Part shown: in pieces, positions 9,635-21,986 of the stretch
How the letters are laid out: each line of letters begins with the position of its first letter
Numbering within the stretch: the stretch's first letter is position 1
NCBI RefSeq assembly: GCF_002051585.1
Contig: NZ_MZGX01000007.1
Coordinates: 124,001-188,000, forward strand
Direction of reading: 5' to 3'
DNA length: 64,000 bases
DNA from: Ruminiclostridium hungatei
GTDB taxonomy: Bacteria > Bacillota > Clostridia > Acetivibrionales > DSM-1351
The notes under the pieces: model-generated
Databases searched by the model: none
Seen by the model: the letters and a program-made list of their open reading frames with translations, nothing else
Told to the model about the DNA's origin: nothing
Translations under genes and position numbers: made by a program

Positions 9635-9804
9635 CCTCCATGAGCCGCCAGATGCGGCTACAAACAATATATCAACCAATATCCTCCTGTCCCCGCATCA
9701 AGGCGAATAAGGAGGCAAACCAGCCATGCGCGCTTTTAAAGCATTTCGCTCCGGCTGATTTCCAGTTGCATTCTCTATTCATGCTTTAAATATTTCGCGC
9801 GGCT
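9635..9804. repeat. 170-bp direct repeat, copy 2 (atpD-proximal)
   Basis: Second copy of the segment at 9413-9582. It ends at 9804, directly against the atpD stop codon at 9805. The 52-bp spacer between copies (9583-9634) contains AGGTTTGCTT and its exact complement AAGCAAACCT, so it can form a further hairpin. The exact junctions suggest a recent duplication of the atpD-atpC spacer. Confidence 0.9.
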
Positions 9805-11247
<1,443 letters not shown>

Positions 11248-11345
11248 TTACTATTTCCCAGTCAATGTTAAAAAGAAAGAATCCATTAATGATTTTGGCT
11301 TTTATACCTAAAACGTCAAGTCTCAATGTAAATACGGGTATTGCT

Positions 11346-12230
11346 TTATTTCAAGGCTGCTGCCCCGCCCACGATTTCAGATATTTCCTGAGTAATGGCA
11401 GCCTGCCTTGCCCTGTTTTTATACAGATTCAGCTTCTCAAGCATTTCATCCGCATTTTTTGTCGCACTGTCCATTGCAGTCATACGGGCATTCTGTTCAC
11501 TGGTAAAGGCTTCTACAAAAGCGCCGTACATAATGCCCTTGATATACTTGGATATCAGAACATCCAGAACTACCGAAGGAGACGGCTCGTACTTTATCTG
11601 CTCATCAATTTTTATGTCCTCAGCCTCGACATCATCCCGCAGTGCCCCTATCTCAAGGGGCAGAAGCTTCAGCATTTTGGGCTCAAGTGTTATGGCCGAC
11701 ATCATCTGAGTAAAAATGATATACACCTCTTGAGCCTGGTTCTTTTCATACAGCTCCAAAATAATGTCTGCTATTTCCCTGGCCCTGAAAACTGTTGGAT
11801 TTTGAACGGCATAATCAAATTCTGTGTGGACATTGTATTCCTTTTTCACAAAATAAGACCTGCCTGAATTTCCTGCTACCAGAAGCAATGCATTTTCCTT
11901 GTCCTGTCCGATGGCCTTTTCGGCAAGCTTCTTGATGTTGCTGTTATAGCCTCCTGCCAGCCCCTTGTCTCCGGTTATGATAATATATGCCCTTTTAAGG
12001 CCTGTCTTCTTATCCCCGGAAACAAAATATTTACTTTCAACATCCCCGCTATGTGCAAGAATTTCTGCAATAGTTTCTCTTACCTTGCTAAAATACGGAA
12101 GGGTTTCTTCTAGTTGCGCTCTTGCCTTTTTTAGTTTTGACGCTGATATCAACTTCATGGCCTTGGTAATTTGCCGCATCTGGTTTATACTTTTGATACG
12201 CAATTTTATTTCGCGCATGTTATTTGCCAT
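11346..12230 (-). CDS. atpG: F1Fo ATP synthase subunit gamma
   Basis: Central rotor shaft of F1. The 294-residue product shows the family signature at both ends: MREIKLRIKSINQMRQITKAM at the start (given here only to mark the N-terminal coiled coil) and ITQEISEIVGGAAAL at the end. The start at 12230 (MANNMREIK) fits the family better than the in-frame start eight codons upstream; its ribosome binding site (GGCGGG) is weak. It sits between atpA and atpD in the standard order. Confidence 0.95.
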   Translation of the reverse strand: MANNMREIKLRIKSINQMRQITKAMKLISASKLKKARAQLEETLPYFSKVRETIAEILAHSGDVESKYFVSGDKKTGLKRAYIIITGDKGLAGGYNSNIKKLAEKAIGQDKENALLLVAGNSGRSYFVKKEYNVHTEFDYAVQNPTVFRAREIADIILELYEKNQAQEVYIIFTQMMSAITLEPKMLKLLPLEIGALRDDVEAEDIKIDEQIKYEPSPSVVLDVLISKYIKGIMYGAFVEAFTSEQNARMTAMDSATKNADEMLEKLNLYKNRARQAAITQEISEIVGGAAALK

Positions 12231-12323
12231 ATGATAACCCGCCGTTTCTGTCACACAGCCTGACTTTTATTTATAAACGGTGCCTACCTGCTGTGCTGGT
12301 ATAATGATAGGCACCTGCAATTA

Positions 12324-13865
<1,542 letters not shown>

Positions 13866-13870
13866 TCAAT

Positions 13871-14398
13871 TTAAATGTTAACCAGTTCAGTTAATGATTC
13901 AATCCTGCCTTTGATACTTCCGTCGTAAACCTTGTCTCCAATAACCACCTTTATACCTCCGATTATTGAAGGATCTACAATTTCAGTAATTTTAACGGCA
14001 CTTGCCTTGTAAATTTTGCCGAACTTTTCTTTCAAGCTGTTAAGCTGGCCTTCCTCCAAAGCGGCAAATGTAATAACCTTCATATCCAGCACATTTGCCT
14101 TTGAATCAGCCAGGTAAACAAACTGCCTGAATATACCGGGGAGTTCGTTTATACGCTGCTTGGCAATGAGCACCAGAATAAAATTCAGCATATTCTTACT
14201 TAATCTGCCGGTAAATACTTCTCTAATCAGACCTTGTTTTTTATCAAGCTTCACTGTAGGATCAAGCAGAAAATCCCTGAAGTCTTTATCTGAATTGAAT
14301 ATCTCTACAAACTGCAGGAACTCCTGCCTGACATTTGTGATATCCGCAAATGACAACTCCAGCAGCGCCTGTGCGTATCTTTTTTCTACAAGCGGCAT
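13871..14398 (-). CDS. atpH: F1Fo ATP synthase subunit delta
   Basis: Peripheral-stalk subunit that links the b dimer to the top of the F1 head. The 175-residue product has the helical N-terminal domain (EKRYAQALLELS) and the conserved C-terminal segment ending DPSIIGGIKVVIGDKVYDGS. The ATG overlaps the atpF stop by one base (TGATG), so translation is probably coupled to atpF. Confidence 0.95.
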   Translation of the reverse strand: MPLVEKRYAQALLELSFADITNVRQEFLQFVEIFNSDKDFRDFLLDPTVKLDKKQGLIREVFTGRLSKNMLNFILVLIAKQRINELPGIFRQFVYLADSKANVLDMKVITFAALEEGQLNSLKEKFGKIYKASAVKITEIVDPSIIGGIKVVIGDKVYDGSIKGRIESLTELVNI

Positions 14399-14883
14399 CA
14401 GGCAGCACCTGCCTCATCTATAAATTTGTCAACGATACTTTTGTTGGATTCAGTATCCATATTGGCCTGAACAACCTTTGTTGCAGCAGTAAGAGCCAGC
14501 GCAGCTATCTGCTGTCTGACCTGACGCAGCATTTCAGTCCTTTCACGCTCTACATCCTGACGGCCCTTTTCAACAATTGCCAGGGCATCCTTCTTGGCAT
14601 TGGCAATAATCTCGTCATATTCGCGTGATGCTTTGGCTCTGGCTTCATTCATGAGCCTGTCGCTTTCTTCCCTGATTTTTTTTATTTGCTCTTCATAGTT
14701 TTTTCTTGATTCCGCTACTTCAAGCTTTGCTTGATCGGCATCCTTCAAGGCCTGATCTATGGAGTTTCTGCGTTTTTCCATAAACTCCGTAACAGGCTTG
14801 AATAAGAACTTTCTCATGAAAAAGTATAAAATGAACAGGTTTAATGCGACAAAAATAAACGTATATTTTTCAGGCATTAACAT
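14398..14883 (-). CDS. atpF: F1Fo ATP synthase subunit b
   Basis: Peripheral-stalk (stator) subunit of 161 residues. One N-terminal membrane helix (FIFVALNLFILYFFM) is followed by KFLFKPVTEFMEKRR and a long charged helix that dimerises. The ATG at 14883 has GGAGAGG eight bases upstream; an ATG two codons later is less well placed. It is separated from atpE by 241 bp carrying three stem-loops. Confidence 0.95.
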   Translation of the reverse strand: MLMPEKYTFIFVALNLFILYFFMRKFLFKPVTEFMEKRRNSIDQALKDADQAKLEVAESRKNYEEQIKKIREESDRLMNEARAKASREYDEIIANAKKDALAIVEKGRQDVERERTEMLRQVRQQIAALALTAATKVVQANMDTESNKSIVDKFIDEAGAA

Positions 14884-14981
14884 AATAATCGCCTCTCCTT
14901 ATACCTGTATTCTTTATAACGCACCTCTGTTTCAACAAGGCGGAATTAATTCTTACCTCCTGAAAACAGAAGTGGTGCCCT

Positions 14982-15103
14982 CCGCCTGTAAAGGCGGCGG
15001 CTATCTGTACGCCTCGTTATATGTTATAGCAGGAGATTTTTTCCTGCTCGGTTGCCTTTACTACTATATCTGTGAAAGGCGTTAAAGCACCTTTCACAGA
15101 TAT
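14982..15103. other. array of three stem-loops in the atpE-atpF spacer
   Basis: Three perfect inverted repeats stand in a row: 14982-14987/14992-14997 (6 bp), 15028-15034/15042-15048 (7 bp) and 15066-15079/15090-15103 (14 bp). None has a proper T-tract, so read-through into atpF is expected. A role in mRNA processing or in raising atpE output is inference. Confidence 0.75.
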
Positions 15104-15124
15104 TCACTACAATTTTTAACTGTC

Positions 15125-15352
<228 letters not shown>

Positions 15353-15365
15353 TCATTTCACCCCC

Positions 15366-16088
15366 TTATTCAATTACTTCTGCAATGTATAGAGAAGTCA
15401 AAAACATAAACACGTATGCTTGAAGTATTCCATCAAACAAATCAAAATAAATACTTAATGCAGCCGGTATCACCGGAGGCATTGCCATATAGATAAGCTC
15501 CATTACTATGAAAGCACCCAGAATATTGCCAAACAGACGCAATGCAAGGGATAACGGCTTTATGCCGTAGTCCAGCACCTTGAATGGAAGCATCATCGGA
15601 ATAGGCTCCACAAAACTTTTCAGCCACCCGCTCATCTTCTTATATCTGATGCCCGCATAAATTACTACACAAATTGACATGATTGCCATACAGGCAGTTA
15701 CATTTATATTTCTTGTAGGAGGCCTGAATTTAAAACCTTCTCCGGGAATAACATTGAATATTGACACTGTATTTGCAAAAATAAGGAAGAGGAATATGGT
15801 TCCGAGATAAGGTGCGAATGCCTTCCAATGATGTTCTCCTATGGCATCCTTGGCTATATTGTTAATCATCTCAACTATTATTTCAGCTATATTTTGCTTT
15901 TTGCCCGGCACCGCTGCAAGCTTGCGGGTCAGAAATATGCTGAAAAATATAAGCATCGCCATTATGACCCACATTACAACAATAACATCTGCTACTGGTA
16001 TTTTTATCCCGGGCAGCTTTATTGTAAATACAGTATGAGGATTCAATGCCTCAATCAGCCTTTCACTCATACTCATTTCTTCATGCAT
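15366..16088 (-). CDS. atpB: F1Fo ATP synthase subunit a
   Basis: Stator membrane subunit that forms the proton half-channels against the c-ring. The 240-residue product has five to six hydrophobic helices, PPTRNINVT, and the critical Arg in SLALRLFGNILGAF. The start at 16088 follows AAGGTGAAATAGC, in which TAG is the atpI stop, so the two genes are one base apart. Confidence 0.96.
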   Translation of the reverse strand: MHEEMSMSERLIEALNPHTVFTIKLPGIKIPVADVIVVMWVIMAMLIFFSIFLTRKLAAVPGKKQNIAEIIVEMINNIAKDAIGEHHWKAFAPYLGTIFLFLIFANTVSIFNVIPGEGFKFRPPTRNINVTACMAIMSICVVIYAGIRYKKMSGWLKSFVEPIPMMLPFKVLDYGIKPLSLALRLFGNILGAFIVMELIYMAMPPVIPAALSIYFDLFDGILQAYVFMFLTSLYIAEVIE

Positions 16089-16089
16089 G

Positions 16090-16488
16090 CTATTTCACCT
16101 TCTGTCCATAATGATTTTTTGTAATTCCAAAAGCCTCTGTTACAGCATTTATCATAACAATGATTAGGACTGAGAGTATTCCGGCCAGCGCAGCCCCCAG
16201 GGCATATACTCCGAACTGCATGGCAAATACAGCCGTTATTCCTATTATAACTAAGTTTAGCAAATATATTACAAGGCTAACAGTGACAGCCTGCTTTTTA
16301 CTTGCCGTTCCTATTAAATGCCCGAATACAGATTCCAGTACCGCAAACTTCAACAACGACAAAAGTACGCCGGCTGTGAGGGCCGTGACCATAACCAGTT
16401 GCTGGTCCCCTATTGCCAGGCATACTATAAGAGCTGTCCCATAAAAAATGCACACTCTTTTTACAAAAAATTTTAAAATATTACTCAT
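16090..16488 (-). CDS. atpI: ATP synthase subunit I (AtpI-like)
   Basis: Small membrane protein of 132 residues with four predicted helices, placed first in the operon as in other Firmicutes. Family members help assemble the c-ring or supply magnesium to the complex, and sequence conservation is low, so the call rests on position, size and topology. It begins about 120 bp downstream of a good promoter. Confidence 0.8.
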   Translation of the reverse strand: MSNILKFFVKRVCIFYGTALIVCLAIGDQQLVMVTALTAGVLLSLLKFAVLESVFGHLIGTASKKQAVTVSLVIYLLNLVIIGITAVFAMQFGVYALGAALAGILSVLIIVMINAVTEAFGITKNHYGQKVK

Positions 16489-16611
16489 TATACTTTTTTA
16501 AACAATCTCCGCAAATAGTTGTTAAGTTTCTGTCTAAACTATACGATACTTATGTAGGTTTATTTTACTCCTGCTATGCTGGTAAAAAGTGCACAGCAGG
16601 AAATTAGTTAA

Positions 16612-16640
16612 ATAATAGCACAGTGAAAAGTGTAAATCAA
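16612..16640 (-). promoter_or_regulatory. sigma-A-type promoter of the atp operon
   Basis: On the minus strand TTGATT (16635-16640), 17 bases and TATTAT (16612-16617). The predicted leader of about 115 nt opens with a small hairpin (TCCTGCT/AGCAGGA, 16569-16601). The promoter lies in the divergent spacer shared with motA. Confidence 0.6.
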
Positions 16641-16727
16641 TGGCCCTTTGACGAAAAGTGCTCAAGGTGAAATTAAAATTTTAGTATTCTTGCACAAAAG
16701 AATTTAACATTCAGGAGTGGTTAAAAT

Positions 16728-17528
16728 ATGGATATTACAACCATTATCGGCTTAATTTTGGGGTTTGGAGGCGTTCTGCTGGGTTATCATGAAGAAGGCG
16801 GCGAATTCTCCGCTCTGGTTCATCAGGCATCTCCGTATTTGATAGTCTTTGGAGGCGGCTTTGGTGCTATGCTTGTAACCTTTCCCCTATCCGAATTGAA
16901 AAAGGCATTTTCTTCAGTCCAACTGGTTTTTACCCAAAAAAAATATAATGAAATAGATATAATCAACGAACTTGCAGACCTTTCGGAGAAAGCAAGAAAA
17001 GATGGTTTGCTCAGTCTGGAACAGGATGCTCAATCCAACAAGAATGATTTGATACGGAAAGGGCTGGCTCTTGTGGTAGATGGTATTGAAACAGAGGTCA
17101 TAAAGGATATTCTTGCAAGAGAGACCGAGCTTCATGAAGAGATCCATGAGGCAGGTGTCAAGCTGTTTGAGGCAATGGGCGGTACCTGGCCTGCCATGGG
17201 TGTTTGCGGTACGGTTATGGGTATGATAAGTATCCTCCGGGATCTGAGCGATCCTTTGGCGCTTGGGCCTAAGATATCCAGCGCTTTTATTGCCACCATG
17301 CTGGGTGTTGGGTTTGCAAACCTGGTTTTCATCCCTTTCGCAGGTAAAATCAAAGCAAAGACTTCCCGTGAGACAATGATTAATGAGCTTATTATTGAAG
17401 GTTTGCTTTCAATACAGGCTGGAGAAAATCCACGTATTATAAAGGAAAAACTCAACCTTAATCTTATGGAAAAACTTAACGGCAAGAAAAATGTTACCGC
17501 TGGTGCTGAAGAAGGAGCTGAAGCATAG
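16728..17528 (+). CDS. motA: flagellar motor stator protein MotA
   Basis: Stator subunit of the flagellar motor; with MotB it forms the ion channel that drives rotation. The 266-residue product has the four-helix MotA/TolQ/ExbB plan: two N-terminal helices (ITTIIGLILGFGGVLLGY and YLIVFGGGFGAMLV), a long cytoplasmic loop (~70-150) and two C-terminal helices (GTWPAMGVCGTVMGMI and FIATMLGVGFANLVF). ATG follows CAGGAGTGG. It is divergent from atpI and two bases from motB. I found no convincing sigma-D promoter directly upstream, unlike the FN3-SLH gene. Confidence 0.93.
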   Translation: MDITTIIGLILGFGGVLLGYHEEGGEFSALVHQASPYLIVFGGGFGAMLVTFPLSELKKAFSSVQLVFTQKKYNEIDIINELADLSEKARKDGLLSLEQDAQSNKNDLIRKGLALVVDGIETEVIKDILARETELHEEIHEAGVKLFEAMGGTWPAMGVCGTVMGMISILRDLSDPLALGPKISSAFIATMLGVGFANLVFIPFAGKIKAKTSRETMINELIIEGLLSIQAGENPRIIKEKLNLNLMEKLNGKKNVTAGAEEGAEA

Positions 17529-17530
17529 AA

Positions 17531-18307
17531 ATGGCAAAGGAAAAGATAGTAAAGGACAATGCCGAACGCTGGCTTTTGACATATGCAGACTTGATGAACC
17601 TTCTGCTTATACTTTTTATTATATTGTTTGCTATGAGCCAGGTTGATACACAAAAATTCCAGCAGCTCTCCCAATCCTTGAGCGCCGCCTTCGGCTCAGG
17701 CTCAAATTCGGTTCTCCAGGGCAGCGGGCAGGGGAATTCTTTGATTGATTTTCCGGCCACAATGCCCTCGCCCGTCATTCCTGCCGAAATGGAAGACAAG
17801 CAGATCGACGGCATAGCCCAGGAAGTCAGGGAAATCATAAAGGGTCAGGGCCTTGAGGGAAGTATCGATGTAAAAAGGCAGGAGCGAGGAGTCGTAATAT
17901 CAATTAACGAGAGATTGTTTTTTAAATCCGGAAGTGCGGTGATTGAAAAAGAGTCGGAGGAAAAAGTCCTTAAAATAGGTAATGACATATTGGCCAAAAT
18001 TCCAAACAAGCATATCCGTATTGAGGGACACACGGACAATGTGCCCATAAAAAGCGCCATCTTCCCCTCCAACTGGGAATTATCAAGTGCAAGGGCAACC
18101 AGTGTACTCAGGATACTTGTTGATAAATCCAAAATTGATCCCAGGCTGATATCCGCAGTGGGCTACGGCGAATTCACTCCATTGGTGCCCAACGACTCCG
18201 ATGCCAACCGTGAAAAGAACAGAAGAGTGGATATTGTAATACTCACCCAGGATTCAAGTCAGGGTGAGGCAAGTACTGACAACAATAATATACAGGGCAA
18301 TAAATAG
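17531..18307 (+). CDS. motB: flagellar motor stator protein MotB
   Basis: Partner of MotA that anchors the stator to peptidoglycan. The 258-residue product has one membrane helix after the conserved WLLTYADLMNLLLIL, whose Asp carries the ion, a plug/linker region rich in Gly and Ser, and a C-terminal OmpA-like domain (~115-240) with IEGHTDNVPI, LSSARATSVLRIL and VGYGEFTPLVPN. It starts two bases after the motA stop and is followed by a strong terminator. Confidence 0.94.
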   Translation: MAKEKIVKDNAERWLLTYADLMNLLLILFIILFAMSQVDTQKFQQLSQSLSAAFGSGSNSVLQGSGQGNSLIDFPATMPSPVIPAEMEDKQIDGIAQEVREIIKGQGLEGSIDVKRQERGVVISINERLFFKSGSAVIEKESEEKVLKIGNDILAKIPNKHIRIEGHTDNVPIKSAIFPSNWELSSARATSVLRILVDKSKIDPRLISAVGYGEFTPLVPNDSDANREKNRRVDIVILTQDSSQGEASTDNNNIQGNK

Positions 18308-18370
18308 ATAAGGAATTCCAGTCAGGTTAGTGTTATAACCGAGAGAAATCACAACCAGAAATAAGCGCAT

Positions 18371-18403
18371 AAAAGACCGGCAATAAAATGCCGGTCTTTT
18401 TTT
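18371..18403. terminator. bidirectional intrinsic terminator (motB / tagO-mnaA)
   Basis: A perfect 12-bp stem (18371-18382 with 18389-18400) around a 6-base loop, with T-runs on both strands. It separates the convergent motB and tagO-mnaA genes. Confidence 0.9.
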
Positions 18404-18443
18404 AGTATAAAGCAAGCTTGCATTAAGCCTCACTCTCAAAAAC

Positions 18444-20732
18444 CTATACGGTAAACTCTTCAGGCTTCTGGTCTGTCAGACCGAAGTGGAAAAGCAGCAC
18501 CTGTACTATTCTTTCTGATGCATGTCCGTCACCGTATGGGTTAACAGCTCTGGCCATTTTCTCATACTCTGACTTATCCTCCAGAAGTTTTGATGCATGC
18601 TCCACGATTTCCTCCTGAACAGTTCCTGCAAGCCTTACCGTCCCGGCTTTTACAGCCTCAGGCCGCTCTGTTTCCTTTCTCAGAACCAGAACAGGTTTGC
18701 CAAGAGTAGGCGCTTCCTCCTGTATTCCCCCGGAGTCCGTCATTATCATATAGGACCGCGCCATCAAATTGTGCATATCCTGCACATCCAACGGAGGTAT
18801 CAGGTGAACTCGTTCCTTGTCTCCCAGTATCTCCCTGGCTGTTTCCTGAACTGCCGGATTCAGGTGTACCGAGTAAACAATCTCCACATCCTTATAATTG
18901 TTTACGATAGTTGCCAATGCACGGCAAATATTTCTCAAGGGCTCTCCCAGATTTTCCCTTCTGTGAGCTGTTACGGCTATGACGCGCCTGCTCTTAAAGT
19001 CTATGGTTTTCAGTGCCCCACACTCAAAATCGTAATCCTCTTTTACCGTGGTTTTCAATGCATCGTTAACGGTATTGCCTGTTACATATATGGTGTCGGC
19101 ATTTACTCCTTCGTTCACTAGATTTGCCTTGTTGGTTCCGGTGGGCGCAAGGTGGATATCAGCCATGGCTCCCGTGAGCTTTCTGTTCATTTCCTCAGGG
19201 TAGGGAGAGTACTTGTCAAAGGTTCTCAACCCCGCCTCAACATGTCCTACGGCAACCTGCCTGTAAAATGCAGCCAGACTCCCTACAAAACAGGTTGTAG
19301 TATCCCCGTGGACAAGGACGATATCCGGCTTTTCCCCGTCAATGACCTTTTCCAGCCCCTCAAGAGCTCTTGTGGTTATGCCTGTCAGCGTCTGTTTGCT
19401 CTGCATTATATTAAGGTCATGCTTTGGAGTTATTTCAAACATTTCAAGGACCTGATCCAGCATCTCTCTATGCTGGGCAGTCACACATACGACCGAATCT
19501 ATTCTCTCACACTTTTCAAGCTCCTTTACCAGCGGCGCCATTTTAACTGCATCCGGCCGCGTGCCGAATATAGTCATGACTTTCAGCTTGTCCAATTTCC
19601 TTCCTCCAATCGCAGCCAGCCTTGACGAATTGTCAAGCCGGTGTTCCTCTTTTGCCTTGCTGGCATTATTCATCTCATTCATATACATTGAACCCACTAT
19701 TACAAATACCGCAACCGCAATTACCAGAATAATGGCACTTACCGGCCCCTTGTAGTCAAGGACCACGGCACACAGCCCCAACGCCGCACTTGCCACATAG
19801 ATAAGCGAAACAGACTGTCTTTGTGTAAGTCCCATATCCACCAGCCGGTGGTGCAGATGACCTCTGTCCGCTGTCATTGGTGATTTTCCGCTGGCTACTC
19901 TTCTTAATATGGCAAAAACAGTATCAAAGAGCGGCAACGCCAGGACAAGTATTGGGACTGCTATGGCAATGGCTGTATAGGCCTTGTATGTACCCTGTAT
20001 TGATATTGTTCCCAACATGAAGCCCAAAAATGTTGCTCCCGTATCACCCATGAAAATTTTGGCAGGGTTGAAGTTATAGGGCAGAAACCCCAGAGCAGAA
20101 CCGGCCAGGATTGCCGCCAGGACCGCCGTATGTATATCAGGCTCAGGTCTGATAACCGAAACAAAGAACAAAGACAGGGAGCCTATGGATGACACTCCGG
20201 CTGCGAGACCGTCAAGACCGTCAATGAAGTTGATGGCATTTGTAATACCCACAATCCATAATACTGTGACAGGGTATGAAAGCCAGGGCCCAAAAGTGGA
20301 AATACCGATATCTGAAAAAGGATTTGTTATAAAATCTATTCTCGTACCTGTAACTGCAACAATAAGTGCTGCAATTATTTGAATAGGAAATTTCAGTTTT
20401 GCGCTCAGGGCTTTTATATCATCAACTACTCCCAGGATTGCAATAATTGAGCTGCCGATCAGCATGCCCGTAAACTGCCTGTCAAAAACAATAGCCGTTC
20501 CCACCGACAGCAGCTTTGAGCTTACAATACTAAAGAGGATTGAAACAAAAAAACCTGCTATTATTGCAAAGCCGCCCAATCTGGCAATGGGCTGTTTATG
20601 CATTCTTCTGTCATCCTTCGGGATATCAACCGCACCTATCTTAAATGCCAGGCTTTTAACTACAGGAGTTGCAGAAAATGCTACTATAAAAGCAAGCGTG
20701 AAGGAAATAAAATATTCATATACACTAGACAT
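18444..20732 (-). CDS. fusion: TagO/WecA-type GlcNAc-1-phosphate transferase + UDP-GlcNAc 2-epimerase
   Basis: One uninterrupted frame of 762 residues joins two enzymes usually made separately. Residues ~1-350 form a multi-helix glycosyltransferase-4 domain of the TagO/WecA/MraY type (VVDDIKALSAK, NFIDGLDGLAAGV, HLHHRLVD), which transfers GlcNAc-1-phosphate to undecaprenyl phosphate. Residues ~380-762 form a cytoplasmic UDP-GlcNAc 2-epimerase (TIFGTRPDAVKMAPLV, HGDTTTCFVG, VEAGLRT, TDSGGIQEEAP) that makes UDP-ManNAc. The two activities feed the first two sugars of teichoic-acid-like linkage units, so the fusion is logical. A charged linker (~350-378) joins them. It lies downstream of the dCMP deaminase gene, probably in the same transcript. 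Confidence 0.92.
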   Translation of the reverse strand: MSSVYEYFISFTLAFIVAFSATPVVKSLAFKIGAVDIPKDDRRMHKQPIARLGGFAIIAGFFVSILFSIVSSKLLSVGTAIVFDRQFTGMLIGSSIIAILGVVDDIKALSAKLKFPIQIIAALIVAVTGTRIDFITNPFSDIGISTFGPWLSYPVTVLWIVGITNAINFIDGLDGLAAGVSSIGSLSLFFVSVIRPEPDIHTAVLAAILAGSALGFLPYNFNPAKIFMGDTGATFLGFMLGTISIQGTYKAYTAIAIAVPILVLALPLFDTVFAILRRVASGKSPMTADRGHLHHRLVDMGLTQRQSVSLIYVASAALGLCAVVLDYKGPVSAIILVIAVAVFVIVGSMYMNEMNNASKAKEEHRLDNSSRLAAIGGRKLDKLKVMTIFGTRPDAVKMAPLVKELEKCERIDSVVCVTAQHREMLDQVLEMFEITPKHDLNIMQSKQTLTGITTRALEGLEKVIDGEKPDIVLVHGDTTTCFVGSLAAFYRQVAVGHVEAGLRTFDKYSPYPEEMNRKLTGAMADIHLAPTGTNKANLVNEGVNADTIYVTGNTVNDALKTTVKEDYDFECGALKTIDFKSRRVIAVTAHRRENLGEPLRNICRALATIVNNYKDVEIVYSVHLNPAVQETAREILGDKERVHLIPPLDVQDMHNLMARSYMIMTDSGGIQEEAPTLGKPVLVLRKETERPEAVKAGTVRLAGTVQEEIVEHASKLLEDKSEYEKMARAVNPYGDGHASERIVQVLLFHFGLTDQKPEEFTV

Positions 20733-20849
20733 TCATACACCTTCCGTTCCTAGAGGAATCCCATGCTCAGGAAATATATAAACATTATTTCCCAAACATC
20801 AAAATAGAGGGAGGCACATATCTCCCTCTGGTAATATTTTTCTTGTTTG

Positions 20850-21287
20850 TCAAACCTTAACTACTTCTACTCCTGCTTCCTGAAGCAAAGTCATGGACAA
20901 TTCGTCCGGATAAGCTCCATTAAACACAATTCGTGTTATTCCGGCATTTATGGCCAGTTTTGCACACAATACACAGGGTTGGGTGGTAACATACAAGGTA
21001 GCACCATTAATGCCGGTTCCGCTGTAAGCAGCCTGTACAATCGCATTCTGCTCCGCATGGATAGCCCTGCAAAGTTCATGCCTCTGTCCGGAAGGAATAT
21101 TTAGTTGTTCTCTTATACAACCCACCTCCGAGCAATGCTTGCAGCCCACCGGCGCTCCGTTGTAACCTGTTGCAAGTATTCTCCTGTCCTTGACAATGAT
21201 GGCTCCAACCTGTCTCCTCATGCAAGTAGATCTCGTTTTTATCAAATCCACAATCTGCATAAAGTATTCATCCCAAGACGGCCTCAT
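20850..21287 (-). CDS. comEB: deoxycytidylate deaminase (ComEB-like)
   Basis: Converts dCMP to dUMP, the precursor for thymidylate. The 145-residue product has the zinc signature HAEQNAI, with the catalytic Glu, and PCVLCAK, plus the Cys/His-rich insertion typical of dCMP deaminases ([14 protein letters not shown]). ATG follows GAGGGGTATAT. It sits 60 bp downstream of upp, another pyrimidine gene. Confidence 0.92.
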   Translation of the reverse strand: MRPSWDEYFMQIVDLIKTRSTCMRRQVGAIIVKDRRILATGYNGAPVGCKHCSEVGCIREQLNIPSGQRHELCRAIHAEQNAIVQAAYSGTGINGATLYVTTQPCVLCAKLAINAGITRIVFNGAYPDELSMTLLQEAGVEVVKV

Positions 21288-21347
21288 ATATACCCCTCTT
21301 TAACCCCGGTACGGGAATTGATTCACATTATATATTCTATGGTAAAA

Positions 21348-21977
21348 TTACTTTGTTCCAAATAACCTGTCACCTGCATCACCGAGACCGGGAACAATAT
21401 ATGCGTGATCGTTCAGCACCTCGTCAACAGCCGCACAATATATCTCCACGTCGGGATGATCCTTGCGGATTCTCTCTATTCCGGCTTTTGCTGCAATGAG
21501 GCACATTAACTTTATACTTCCTACGCCTCTGTTTTTAATGAACTGGATGGCAGCCGATGCCGAACCGCCAGTTGCAAGCATGGGGTCCAGTACTACAATC
21601 TCTCTTTCCTCCACATCCACGGGAAGCTTGCAGTAATATTCCACAGGTTCAAGGGTTTCAGGATCCCTATATAAGCCGATATGTCCAACCTTGGCCATGG
21701 GAAGCAGTCTCAGCATGCCATCCACCATTCCCAGGCCGGCTCTCAATATTGGAACTATTCCAAGTTTTTTGCCGGAGATAACCTTTGTCTTTGCAATTCC
21801 AACAGGTGTTTCAATTTCCACTTCCTTAAGCGGCATGTTTCTGGTAACCTCATAGCCCATAAGCATTGCTATTTCAGAAACCAGTTCCCTGAACTCCTTG
21901 GTGTTTGTATTCTTATCTCTGAGTAAAGATATTTTGTGTTGTATCAACGGGTGGTCAAAAACAAATACGCTATCCAT
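21348..21977 (-). CDS. upp: uracil phosphoribosyltransferase
   Basis: Salvages uracil with PRPP to give UMP. The 209-residue product is standard length, with [12 protein letters not shown], the PRPP-binding segment [17 protein letters not shown] and the C-terminal [17 protein letters not shown] follows GAGGAATAAAA. It starts 9 bp after rpiB. The rpiB-upp-near-atp order matches the Bacillus arrangement. Confidence 0.97.
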   Translation of the reverse strand: MDSVFVFDHPLIQHKISLLRDKNTNTKEFRELVSEIAMLMGYEVTRNMPLKEVEIETPVGIAKTKVISGKKLGIVPILRAGLGMVDGMLRLLPMAKVGHIGLYRDPETLEPVEYYCKLPVDVEEREIVVLDPMLATGGSASAAIQFIKNRGVGSIKLMCLIAAKAGIERIRKDHPDVEIYCAAVDEVLNDHAYIVPGLGDAGDRLFGTK

Positions 21978-21986
21978 TTTTATTCC

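Noticed and set aside
9601-9789. Plus-strand open frame of 62 codons inside the atpD-atpC duplication
   Set aside because: It crosses the repeat boundary, has no ribosome binding site and no recognisable protein features.
16640-16700. A sigma-D or strong sigma-A promoter for motA
   Set aside because: TTGACG is present at 16649, but no -10 lies at 16-18 bases, and no TAAA-N15-GCCGAT pattern is found.
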